Assembly: GCA_963974105.1 (NCBI GenBank)
Contig: CAXBBG010000006.1
Location: 1-64,000 of the forward strand
Direction of reading: 5' to 3'
DNA from: UBA2136 sp963974105
GTDB taxonomy: Bacteria > Pseudomonadota > Alphaproteobacteria > UBA2136
DNA: 64,000 nucleotides
Part shown: one piece after another, positions 49,472-57,777 of the stretch
Layout of the letters: each line of letters begins with the position of its first letter
Position numbering within the stretch: position 1 is the stretch's first letter
Program-made: the position numbers and the translations under genes
The notes under the pieces: model-generated
Seen by the model: the letters and a program-made list of their open reading frames with translations, nothing else
Told to the model about the DNA's origin: nothing
Databases searched by the model: none

Positions 49472-49798
49472 ATGGTTAAACAAAAAGAAAAACAACAAAT
49501 AGTTGAGCTTGTAAACAAGCCAACACCTTTACGTGTGATTAAAGCACGAAGCGATGAACGTCGCCAAAACCAAAAGGATTTTCAGGGAAGTGATAAACGT
49601 GAAGATGTGCGCCGAATGGCAGACTTGGAACGTAAGGATCAAGAACTTGAAATGCTTAAGCTAGAAAATAGTCGTTTGCAAGGACGCAACAAGGCGTTGT
49701 TGGTAAGTCGACCTGATATGGTTCTTTACTATGCAGCTTTATTATTAAGTGTTAATGTTATTTTTGGATGGATGGCTTACTTTGCAATTTCAATTTAA
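49472..49798 (+). CDS. Hypothetical tail-anchored coiled-coil protein
   Basis: A 108-residue protein. Residues 1-50 are hydrophilic and basic; 50-80 form a coiled coil (RKDQELEMLKLENSRLQGRN); 85-107 are one transmembrane helix ending at the C terminus (ALLLSVNVIFGWMAYFAI). The topology is a tail anchor with a cytoplasmic coiled coil. No family recognised. AAAGGGA lies upstream. It is followed at 60 bases by the DMT-GGDEF gene, and could share its transcript. Confidence 0.7.
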   Translation: MVKQKEKQQIVELVNKPTPLRVIKARSDERRQNQKDFQGSDKREDVRRMADLERKDQELEMLKLENSRLQGRNKALLVSRPDMVLYYAALLLSVNVIFGWMAYFAISI

Positions 49799-49857
49799 GT
49801 TACATAAAAACGGCATCTAAAGTTTGAGTTATTAAAATAATAAAGTATTAAATTTTC

Positions 49858-51510
49858 ATGGTTCTTGATAAGAAAAAGGGTGTTATCCTTTCATTTTTAA
49901 CGATGTTTTTTTGGGCATTGCATGATGTGTCATTTCGATATGCGGCTGTGCAATATAAAGTAGAACCAACTATCTTTATTTGTGTCACTCTTTTTGTAGC
50001 CGCTTTTATGTTAATTGCTGTAGCAGGGCCAGGGTCTGGTGGTATTTCCACACTTAAGCGTGGACATACTTGGGCTTATGGTATTTTAGAAGTATTTATG
50101 AACATTGCTCAGATGTTTGCTCTTATTTATATTACCACGACTGAAATGAATTTTTTAAATCGCACCACTGTTGTGATGTCACTTGTTGCGACATGGATGT
50201 GTTTTGGGCGCAAACCCCATACAAGTGATATTATTGGTGGTTCCTTAGTTTTAATGGGGCTTTATTATATTGCGCAAGGGCTAGATGAAGCTATACGTGT
50301 TCAGGCTTTGGTATGTATATTTTTTGTTGCTCTAACGAGTGTTGCAACTGCTATGCTTGGCGAAATTCACCCCGATAATAACGATGCCAATACCATACGT
50401 GCCCGTTCACGCGTGGCAGGGTATGTGTTACTTGTAAGCAGTTTTGTATTTTTAGTTGTTACCCTTGGGTTGGCTTATTTAAAGGCAAATGCTGGGCAAG
50501 TTGTTGAAGCTTTTCCGCTTATGTCAGGTTTGCCAGAACTGGTAGATTTTGCACATAAACCAACATTTTTTATTGCCCTATTACTGGGATTAACGGTTAT
50601 TCCACTTGCAATGTACTTCTTTTTTTATGCAACAAAAGTTGCTAAAACTGAAACTTTCATGGCGGTGTCTTCCACACTCCCATTCTTTACCTATGCGATT
50701 GAATGGCTTATGGCTAAAGCTGGCTTGTTGGACATTTCTGCTATTACAGTCAATGATTTATTAGCTGGTGTGCTAATTGTTATAGGTGCCTTTTTAATAG
50801 AGTTTATGCGCCACCGTAATCATAAGCGTAAGGCAAAATCTCTTAAAAAAGAATCGAGCAGCGACGACTATGATATGGTTAGCACGGCCTTGCGTTTTTG
50901 TAATGATAATTTAACTAAAGTTTCAGAGAAATTAGGGCTAGATATTCATGAAATTGAACGTGTTGTTGAAGGTGGTGGGCATGTGAGTTTTGACGTTTCT
51001 GCTAAACAATACCGTAGTATTTTAAGAAATTATCACCGTAACATTGCAACGGTTGACCCTTTAACGGGACTACCAAACCGCGACGCTTTAACAGGCGCTG
51101 TAGAAACAGCACTTAGCCATAAAAGCGAATTTAGTTTAGTTTTTATCGATTTAAATAAATTTAAACCAATCAATGATACATATGGCCATGAAGCAGGGGA
51201 TGCGATTTTAAAAGCAGTGGCAGAGAGATTGGTGAGTGATTTACCTGAAGATGCGATTGTATCACGCATTGGTGGAGATGAATTTGTTGTGATGTTGCGT
51301 GATGTTAACCGTGTGCAGTCGGAAGGTTATATGGAAGATATTTTATCCACCATTGAAGAAGAAGTTTATCTTGAGTCTGCCAAGGTTGAGGTGAGCGTGA
51401 GTGCAAGCCTTGGACTTGCGGTTGCTTATGAAGATGGACATACTATGGACAAGCTTTTAAAAGTGGCTGACAGCGAAATGTACGAAAATAAAGGTTCGTC
51501 AAGACGGTAA
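49858..51510 (+). CDS. DMT (EamA) transporter-like domain fused to a GGDEF diguanylate cyclase
   Basis: A 550-residue fusion. Residues about 8-320 form ten helices in two EamA-like halves (FWALHDVSFRYAA, then EWLMAKAGLLD near the second end). Residues 330-400 are a hydrophilic linker with a helix-turn-helix-like stretch (NDNLTKVSEKLGLDIHEIERVV). Residues about 402-550 are a GGDEF domain: DPLTGLPNRDAL, FIDLNKFKPINDTYGHEAGD and an intact GGDEF at 472-476, so it should make c-di-GMP. The RxxD inhibitory site is absent (LPED stands there). The architecture suggests a cyclase sensing or gated by a transported metabolite; this is inference. The terminator overlaps its stop. Confidence 0.88.
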   Translation: MVLDKKKGVILSFLTMFFWALHDVSFRYAAVQYKVEPTIFICVTLFVAAFMLIAVAGPGSGGISTLKRGHTWAYGILEVFMNIAQMFALIYITTTEMNFLNRTTVVMSLVATWMCFGRKPHTSDIIGGSLVLMGLYYIAQGLDEAIRVQALVCIFFVALTSVATAMLGEIHPDNNDANTIRARSRVAGYVLLVSSFVFLVVTLGLAYLKANAGQVVEAFPLMSGLPELVDFAHKPTFFIALLLGLTVIPLAMYFFFYATKVAKTETFMAVSSTLPFFTYAIEWLMAKAGLLDISAITVNDLLAGVLIVIGAFLIEFMRHRNHKRKAKSLKKESSSDDYDMVSTALRFCNDNLTKVSEKLGLDIHEIERVVEGGGHVSFDVSAKQYRSILRNYHRNIATVDPLTGLPNRDALTGAVETALSHKSEFSLVFIDLNKFKPINDTYGHEAGDAILKAVAERLVSDLPEDAIVSRIGGDEFVVMLRDVNRVQSEGYMEDILSTIEEEVYLESAKVEVSVSASLGLAVAYEDGHTMDKLLKVADSEMYENKGSSRR

Positions 51511-51541
51511 ATAAAAGCCACCATGGGGCGGCTTTTATTTA
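51509..51541. terminator. Bidirectional terminator
   Basis: AAATAAAAGCC (51509-51519) pairs with GGCTTTTATTT (51530-51540). It begins within the stop codon of the plus-strand gene and separates it from the convergent RTX gene. Confidence 0.88.
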
Positions 51542-51552
51542 AGTAATGACAC

Positions 51553-53373
51553 TTAGAATATAACGTTGGGATCGTCATTTTGCACATCACTACAGTCGTA
51601 ATCGTCTTGGGTTAATACAATACTTATTTCGAGTAAGTCGCTGTTACCATCGTCATCAACGCTTTCATTTTCATCATATTCAGTTTCTTGCTGTTCTACA
51701 ATGTTTACACCACCCACAGCGCTCAGATCTATAATACCATAACTGCCGACACCGTTTTCGCCACCATTCACGCTTTCACCTGCTATCTCGGCTGAGGCAC
51801 CATCTAGATGAATATCTAGTACTACATCGTCAAAGTCACCATCTCCTAGGTTGTGTAGATCCTCAAATTGAATTCTTACACTTTCTCCATCTTCTGTTAC
51901 AGTAACGAGGGCGTGTCTTTCATTATCAGCATTCAAATTGTCATTTTCTGTGTGGTATATTGGACCATTTAAAACAGTTTCATGACCACTATCATCAATG
52001 TGGATTAGGCTAAGCGGGCCTGTGTCGTGAATATTTGCATCTTCTCCATCGCTATTTACGAATTTTAACGATCCTACTTCTGTATCAATGTCTCTAAATT
52101 GATGGTTTTGGTTATAACCGTTGGCAATAATAAATATTTGAAACGCGTCACCTTGGCTATAAGTACCCATGTTAACGCTCTCTCCAGGGGTTATGTGCCC
52201 ATTACCTTGTAGAGAAGCGTTTTCAAAGCCTATTTGGACATTGGTTATATTGCCGTCATCGTCTACATTATAAAAACCAACTGTATTTTTATATCCCGCG
52301 CTCTCTGTTATAAAAGTCATTTCAGCTTCGCCTGACCTTTTTGGTGCGGTGCTATCGACACTTTCACCATTTAAGGTTAATCCTATTTCTACGAATAAGA
52401 CGGGGCTGTCAGGTTTTAGGGTTGAATAGGTGGCATATATTGCACCTTCATAGGTCACATTTTCACCTCGATTTATAAATTCACTCGCTGTTATTTGCGC
52501 ACCCGTTTCACCTTTTACAAATAATCCATCAAAATCGCTGACTTTTTCTATGTCTGTTGATGTGACATGTAAGGTTGAATCCGAATGTGATAGATCTATA
52601 TTTTCAATTTCCTTAATGTTTTTATCTGATAGATCTATATGTTTGCTAGTGTCGGTGGTTTTAAGAGTGTCAAATCCTTTACCGCCTTTTACAAGCTTAT
52701 CAAGGTTATCCCAAAGGATGGTATCATTACCATCACCCGCATCTATATGGTCTTTGCCACTACCGCCATTAATTATATCGTTTCCGCCTCTAGCGTGTAT
52801 AATATCATCACCGTCTTTGGCATTGATACTATCATCGCCTTCGCTACCTTTTATGGTATCTTTATTATTGGTACCATTTATAACGCTAAACTCTGGTTCA
52901 GGCTCTGGCTCAGGCTCAGTATTCTGTGCAGCTATGATGGTAGTAAGAGGAATTTCAACGCCGTCTATATCCTCAATGTCTAGACTTTCATAAGCATTTC
53001 CCCTAGATATATTGCTGCCTGGTATATTTACATTTGATGTATCTTGTTCACCGTTAATTCTTTGTATAGTTCTTTGTAAAAACTGTGAGCCATTAAACCC
53101 TGCATCACCATTAAAGTTGATGTCAATAAATTCACCATTAATCGCAAGTGATACGAAGTTTTGTATAATGAGGGTTTTACCATTTGCAAAGATTAAAACA
53201 AGATTACCATCTTCAACTTTTAGGTCGACATTTTCAATATCAATATCTTGAAAGTCAATGGACTGTCCTTGATCAATCTCTATGACAGATGACACATTAT
53301 TTTCTATCATTTCAGAAGTGATAATGATGTTCGTCGCATCACTTAATACATCAATTCTTACTGGGTCAGCCAT
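51553..53373 (-). CDS. RTX/DUF4114 type I secreted surface protein
   Basis: A 606-residue acidic protein, probably exported by the type I system encoded divergently. Residues 1-115 are a beta-rich prefix (EDGNLVLIFANGKTLIIQNFVSL) like the N-terminal modules of BapA/LapA-type adhesins. Then comes a Pro-Glu linker (about 152-161), RTX calcium repeats (165-240: GSEGDDSI, AKDGDDII, ARGGNDII, AGDGNDTI), a large beta region, and a DUF4114-like part (VRIQFEDLHNLGDGDFDDVVLDI). The C terminus ends in Asn-Val-Ile-Phe, matching type I secretion tails. There is no Sec signal. An AAQ sequence at 148-150, before the linker, sits where LapG cleaves (usually AAG). AAGGA precedes the ATG. Confidence 0.82.
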   Translation of the reverse strand: MADPVRIDVLSDATNIIITSEMIENNVSSVIEIDQGQSIDFQDIDIENVDLKVEDGNLVLIFANGKTLIIQNFVSLAINGEFIDINFNGDAGFNGSQFLQRTIQRINGEQDTSNVNIPGSNISRGNAYESLDIEDIDGVEIPLTTIIAAQNTEPEPEPEPEFSVINGTNNKDTIKGSEGDDSINAKDGDDIIHARGGNDIINGGSGKDHIDAGDGNDTILWDNLDKLVKGGKGFDTLKTTDTSKHIDLSDKNIKEIENIDLSHSDSTLHVTSTDIEKVSDFDGLFVKGETGAQITASEFINRGENVTYEGAIYATYSTLKPDSPVLFVEIGLTLNGESVDSTAPKRSGEAEMTFITESAGYKNTVGFYNVDDDGNITNVQIGFENASLQGNGHITPGESVNMGTYSQGDAFQIFIIANGYNQNHQFRDIDTEVGSLKFVNSDGEDANIHDTGPLSLIHIDDSGHETVLNGPIYHTENDNLNADNERHALVTVTEDGESVRIQFEDLHNLGDGDFDDVVLDIHLDGASAEIAGESVNGGENGVGSYGIIDLSAVGGVNIVEQQETEYDENESVDDDGNSDLLEISIVLTQDDYDCSDVQNDDPNVIF

Positions 53374-53656
53374 TGTCTTATTCCTTAATTTTTTTTCTCT
53401 CTACTTATTTATGTAGGTGTTAAATATTCAATGAGACAAATGCGCTGACAGCCCCTAAAGTAGGTATTCTGTTGTATCTAAAAAGATATTCTGATGGGCT
53501 GATTTAGGCGGCACCTTGTCTTTTGTTTAATGATGGACATATAAAAAAACAAGTGTTTTTATTTACTGTAAGTCTCTGTTTTTAAGCGTATGGTTTGATT
53601 TCTATATATACGTGAACGCGTGCTTTCTTTAAGCTGAAAGAAAAGGACGTTTATAT
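53374..53656. other. Divergent regulatory region of the secretion locus
   Basis: 283 bases between the RTX gene (minus) and the ABC exporter gene (plus). A candidate plus-strand promoter is TTGTCT (53516-53521) with TATAAA (53540-53545), 18 bases apart. AAAGGACG (53642-53649) serves the exporter's TTG start. I see no further structure. Confidence 0.35.
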
Positions 53657-55831
53657 TTGCCAAAGAACACACAAACAGATAATAACCTTGAGACTCAAGA
53701 AGATGCACATGATGGTATCGATAGTTTTCTTGAGTGCTTACTCGTTGTATCACGTGAGTTCTCTCTTTCGGGGAATGGCAATAGCGCCTTGGCTTCTTTG
53801 CCTTTACAAGCTGACGATAAACTGACACTTGAACTTATGCCACGTGCAGCTGAGAATCTTGGTCTGCAAATGGAAATTATAACAAGCGGCTTAGAAGATA
53901 TTCCACATATAAAACTGCCTGTTATTTTGATATTAAATGATGGTTCACCATGTGTGTTAGAAAGCATAGATAGCCATTATTCACATGTGATTTATGCAAA
54001 AGATATAAAACAAGAAATACCCCTGCATTTAAAAGACTTAGAAACGTTATACAGCGGTGTTTTCTTGCAATTTTCTACTATGGGATATGAAACTAATAAT
54101 ATCAATAAAAGCTTTATGCACCCCGTTGTTGAGAGGTCTTGGTATAAGGCTGCGCTTATAGCTAATAGGCCTGTTATGGCACGCGTAGCATTGTGTACTT
54201 TTTTTGTTAATATTTTTGCGCTTGCTAGCCCACTGTTTATTATGAATGTCTATGACCGTGTTGTGCCTAATGAAGCGATGGATACTCTATGGGTGTTGGC
54301 GGTAGGGGTGATGCTTATCTTTGTTTTTGACTATATTTTAAAGTCTTTGCGAAGTTATTTTGTTGATTATTCAGGACGTGATTTAGACATGCAATTGAGT
54401 TCGAAACTTTTTGCACAAATACTAAATTTAAAGTTAAAGGCTATGCCTATGCAAAGTGGTGCCTTAGGGCACGCTGTTAAAGAATTTGAACATTTACGAG
54501 AGTTTTTTACATCTGGTTCTATCATTGCAGCGATTGATTTACCGTTTATATTCTTTTTTATGTCTATTATTTATATGCTGGGTGGTAGCGTTGTAACGCC
54601 CTTGTTTGTAGCTATTCCCATTGTTTTTTTTGTAAGTTACTTTAGCCAAAAACCACTTACAAATGTGTCTAAAAAAACACTGAATGAACAGATGTCTAAA
54701 AACAGTTTATTGCTTGAATCTATCAATGGTGTTGAAACCATTAAAGCAACTAATTCACAAAACCTCTTTCAGAAAAAGTGGGAAAAATCTGTCGATTCAA
54801 CAGCATTTTTACAGTTTAAATCACGTGTTATATCTGTTTTAACAGTTAATTTTACGGTTTTAGTACAGCAGTTTACCACGATAAGTGTGGTTATTTTAGG
54901 CGTGCAGCAAATTATTCAAAAGGAAATGAGTGTGGGTGCGCTTATTGCCTGTACGATTTTAACAGGACGTGCATTGTCACCTTTAACAAAAATGGCCACT
55001 TTTCTTTCGAAGTTACAGCAATCGCTTGCATCGTTTGAAAGCTTAAATAATTTAATGAAAAGTGAAACTGAACGCGGCATAGATAAGGGCTTTGTTGAAC
55101 ATGATAAAATTTTAGGCTCCATTGAATTTATAGATGTGACATTTACTTATCCTCATAGCAAAGTTGCGGCACTTCAAAATATATCCTTTAAAATTGAAGC
55201 AGGGCAAAAGGTGGGGTTAATTGGAAGAACAGGCGTTGGTAAGTCAACTTTAATGAAATTGCTTATGGGTTTTTATGAACCAGATAGTGGGCAAATTTTA
55301 ATTGATGGTCTTGAAATTAGCCAGATCGACCCCCGTATATTACGGGATCAAATTGGCTATCTTTCTCAAGAACCATATTTATTTTCAGGCACATTGCGTG
55401 AAAATATACTTATGGGGCAACATAAGTCAGTTGATGACGACAGTTTAGTTTATTCTGCAGCCCTTGCGGGGGTAGACAAATTAGCGAATAGCAATGCTGC
55501 TGGTTATGACCTTTGGGTGGGGGAGCAAGGGAAGGGGCTTTCGGGAGGGCAAAAACAAGCCGTGGCGCTTGCAAGGACTTTTGCACATAATGCGCCCTTA
55601 CTTTATCTTGATGAGCCTACCAGTGCCATGGATTCACAAGCCGAACTAGAATTTATAAGAAAAGTTGAACCTTATATGAAGGCTAAAACACTTGTTATTA
55701 TTTCACATCGCATGGCATTGCTTTCCTTAGCAGACAGATTGATTGTTTTAGATAATGGTCGAGTGGTGGCGGATGGCGACAAACTTTCAGTTATGAAAAT
55801 CCTTCATAAAAAAGAAGGAAATACGCTATGA
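53657..55831 (+). CDS. Type I secretion ABC transporter, LapB/HlyB-like
   Basis: A 724-residue inner-membrane exporter ATPase. Order: N-terminal C39-like domain without the catalytic Cys (residues about 20-145, as in LapB and HlyB, where it binds unfolded substrate), six-helix ABC membrane domain (from about residue 165), and the ATPase domain with Walker A GRTGVGKST, signature LSGGQKQA, Walker B LLYLDEPTSAMD and H-loop ISHR. The start is TTG at 53657 with AAGGA upstream; no in-frame ATG lies before residue 60. Its stop overlaps the adaptor gene by four bases (ATGA), the first of four tightly coupled genes. The most probable cargo is the RTX protein on the other strand. Confidence 0.93.
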   Translation: MPKNTQTDNNLETQEDAHDGIDSFLECLLVVSREFSLSGNGNSALASLPLQADDKLTLELMPRAAENLGLQMEIITSGLEDIPHIKLPVILILNDGSPCVLESIDSHYSHVIYAKDIKQEIPLHLKDLETLYSGVFLQFSTMGYETNNINKSFMHPVVERSWYKAALIANRPVMARVALCTFFVNIFALASPLFIMNVYDRVVPNEAMDTLWVLAVGVMLIFVFDYILKSLRSYFVDYSGRDLDMQLSSKLFAQILNLKLKAMPMQSGALGHAVKEFEHLREFFTSGSIIAAIDLPFIFFFMSIIYMLGGSVVTPLFVAIPIVFFVSYFSQKPLTNVSKKTLNEQMSKNSLLLESINGVETIKATNSQNLFQKKWEKSVDSTAFLQFKSRVISVLTVNFTVLVQQFTTISVVILGVQQIIQKEMSVGALIACTILTGRALSPLTKMATFLSKLQQSLASFESLNNLMKSETERGIDKGFVEHDKILGSIEFIDVTFTYPHSKVAALQNISFKIEAGQKVGLIGRTGVGKSTLMKLLMGFYEPDSGQILIDGLEISQIDPRILRDQIGYLSQEPYLFSGTLRENILMGQHKSVDDDSLVYSAALAGVDKLANSNAAGYDLWVGEQGKGLSGGQKQAVALARTFAHNAPLLYLDEPTSAMDSQAELEFIRKVEPYMKAKTLVIISHRMALLSLADRLIVLDNGRVVADGDKLSVMKILHKKEGNTL

Positions 55832-57108
55832 CTTTAAGATATATTCACCCTATAAATAAACAGGCTAACCTTCTTTTATATATTATCATTTCATTTTTTG
55901 CCGTGTTTTATTTTTGGGCACGTTATGCATCCATCGATGAAGTTACACGGGCTATTGGTCGCGTTATTCCCTCTTCCCAAGTGCAAGTTGTTCAGAACTT
56001 AGAAGGCGGTATTGTGGAAGAAATTTTGGTTGAAGTGAACCAAGTTGTAGAAAGGGGTGACATATTATTACGCATTGATGACACCGGCTTTGCTTCAACT
56101 TTTGAAGAAAAAGAGGAACGTTATTACAGCTTGCAAGCAAGAATTGCACGGTTGCAAGCTGAGATTGATGGTAATGCGCCTAAATTTTCTGCGAAGTCTT
56201 TGATGGAAGGCAAAAAATATGTCGCCAATGAAACCAGCTTGTATTATGCCAAGTTAGATGAAGTTGATTCCACTATTTCTATCTTAAAACAAAAAATAAG
56301 AAGAAAAGAAGATGAAATTAAAGGGTTTGAAAACAGTAAGGATAAAATTAAATCAGGACTAAGTTTGCTACAAGAAGAACTGGAAATGACAGAACCTCTG
56401 GTTAATAAACGTATCGTTTCGGAAGTGGATATGTTGAATTTAAAACGCGAACTTAACGTTATGCGTCGAGAGCTAGATGATGTTGATTTGTCTATGATGA
56501 ATGCGAATGGTGAAAAGGAAGAATTTCTTGAGCGTATTCAAGAATATATCAATTTATCTAGGCGTAAGAATATTGAAGAACTTTTGTTATTAAAAGATGA
56601 ATATGCACAAATTACAGCGTTAATTAAAATGTCCAAAGATAAGGTTGAACGTACGACGGTGCGCTCCCCTGTGAGAGGCACAGTTAAACGTATATTAGTG
56701 AATACGGTGGGTGGTGTGGTTAAACCTGGAATGGACTTGGTTGAAATTATTCCACTTGAAGATACTCTTAAAATTGAAGCAGAAGTAAAGCCAAGAGATA
56801 TTGCCTTTTTAAGGCCTGATCAACGTGTTTTGGTTAAAATTTCTGCTTATGATTTTTCTGTTTATGGTGGTTTGGAAGCAAAGCTAGAGCGTATTAGTGT
56901 TGACTCTATCCGTAATGATAACGACGAGCTTGTTTATAAAATATTGGTGCGAACACAACAAAACTATTTAGGTACGGTTGAAAGGCCTCTGCCTATTATT
57001 TCGGGCATGGTTGCGGATGTAAATATTGTGACGGGTAAAAAAACAGTACTAGATTACATTCTTAAGCCTATTTCAAAAGCTAAAAATAATGCATTGAAGG
57101 AGCGGTAA
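55828..57108 (+). CDS. HlyD-family periplasmic adaptor (membrane fusion protein)
   Basis: A 426-residue adaptor linking the ABC exporter to the TolC channel. One transmembrane helix (residues about 14-34), a biotinyl-lipoyl-like half (QVVQNLEGGIVEEILVEVNQVVERGDILLRID), a long coiled-coil hairpin (about 90-280), the second lipoyl half (TVRSPVRGTVKRILVNTVGGVVKPG) and a beta-barrel with the HlyD-type end (ISGMVADVNIVTGKKTVLDYILKP). It overlaps the ABC gene by four bases and its stop codon touches the next ATG. Such coupling points to one operon and stoichiometric assembly. Confidence 0.95.
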   Translation: MTLRYIHPINKQANLLLYIIISFFAVFYFWARYASIDEVTRAIGRVIPSSQVQVVQNLEGGIVEEILVEVNQVVERGDILLRIDDTGFASTFEEKEERYYSLQARIARLQAEIDGNAPKFSAKSLMEGKKYVANETSLYYAKLDEVDSTISILKQKIRRKEDEIKGFENSKDKIKSGLSLLQEELEMTEPLVNKRIVSEVDMLNLKRELNVMRRELDDVDLSMMNANGEKEEFLERIQEYINLSRRKNIEELLLLKDEYAQITALIKMSKDKVERTTVRSPVRGTVKRILVNTVGGVVKPGMDLVEIIPLEDTLKIEAEVKPRDIAFLRPDQRVLVKISAYDFSVYGGLEAKLERISVDSIRNDNDELVYKILVRTQQNYLGTVERPLPIISGMVADVNIVTGKKTVLDYILKPISKAKNNALKER

Positions 57109-57777
57109 ATGAGGCTAGCAATATACGCATTTGTTTTTATATTGATTCAATTTTTCATTGCGAAAACATTTGCCGCAAATGAAGAAGAATGGGTTCATTT
57201 TGAAGGTTATCAAAGTCAAGATAACCCTATGACAGCTTCTTTACCTTTATGGCAGAATTCTATCAGTTTTTGGAGTCGGAATATTGCGAGCATAAATGAA
57301 TGTGCAGCACAAAAAATAAAGTGCAACGACTTAGAAATTTTAGCTATTTTGTCAAAATTAGAAACTATAAACAAAGAAAGTGGCGTCGAGAAAATACGTC
57401 TTTTAAATAGATACATTAATTTGGAATTAGGCCCTACTTTAAATAAACCTTGGCAGGATGCAATGACGATTTTAGATGAGCCAACGCACACAGGTGTATT
57501 TACAGTTCTTAAGTATTTTATATTGAAGAGGCTTGGATACACAAATGAAAATATGCGTATCGTGGTGGTGAGGGACACATTAACAGGTTTAAAAGATAGC
57601 TTTTTATTTGTTCGAATTAAAAATGAAGTGTTTGTTCTTAGTAATAATTTCAATGTGGTTTTAGAACGAAAAAAGTTGGTGAATTTATATATGCCAATTT
57701 ATGCGATAGATGATTTAAATCAATGGGTTTATAAGCCGAAGCTTTATCAAAATATAGGTGGAAATGAAGATGAATGA
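57109..57777 (+). CDS. LapG-like transglutaminase-fold protein without catalytic residues
   Basis: A 222-residue protein with a Sec signal peptide (cleavage near TFAA-N, residue 23), so it is periplasmic. It aligns along its whole length with the LapG/BTLCP family: a W-containing first half, LNRYINLEL, then LKYFILKRLGYTNENMRIVVVRDTLTG, and VFVLSNN near the end. At the catalytic sites the Cys of GDCEDFA is Thr128, the His of AHMVL is Ser164 and the Asp of VLDNL is Ser178. It should not cleave peptides. It begins immediately after the adaptor's stop and overlaps the sensor gene by eight bases, the position LapG/LapD genes hold in Lap loci. A role as a decoy, substrate chaperone or binding partner is possible. 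Confidence 0.72.
   Translation: MRLAIYAFVFILIQFFIAKTFAANEEEWVHFEGYQSQDNPMTASLPLWQNSISFWSRNIASINECAAQKIKCNDLEILAILSKLETINKESGVEKIRLLNRYINLELGPTLNKPWQDAMTILDEPTHTGVFTVLKYFILKRLGYTNENMRIVVVRDTLTGLKDSFLFVRIKNEVFVLSNNFNVVLERKKLVNLYMPIYAIDDLNQWVYKPKLYQNIGGNEDE

Noticed and set aside
52880..52920. Short tandem repeat as a possible CRISPR or regulatory repeat
   Set aside because: It encodes the Pro-Glu linker of the RTX protein; there are no spacers.
52550..52993. 147-residue Ser/Leu/Pro-rich frame antisense to the RTX repeats
   Set aside because: The low-complexity composition mirrors the Asp/Gly/Glu codons of the RTX block and Pro-Glu linker on the other strand.
57216..57653. 145-residue frame antisense to the LapG-like gene
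   Set aside because: The opposite strand has a signal peptide, family resemblance and operon coupling; this frame has none.
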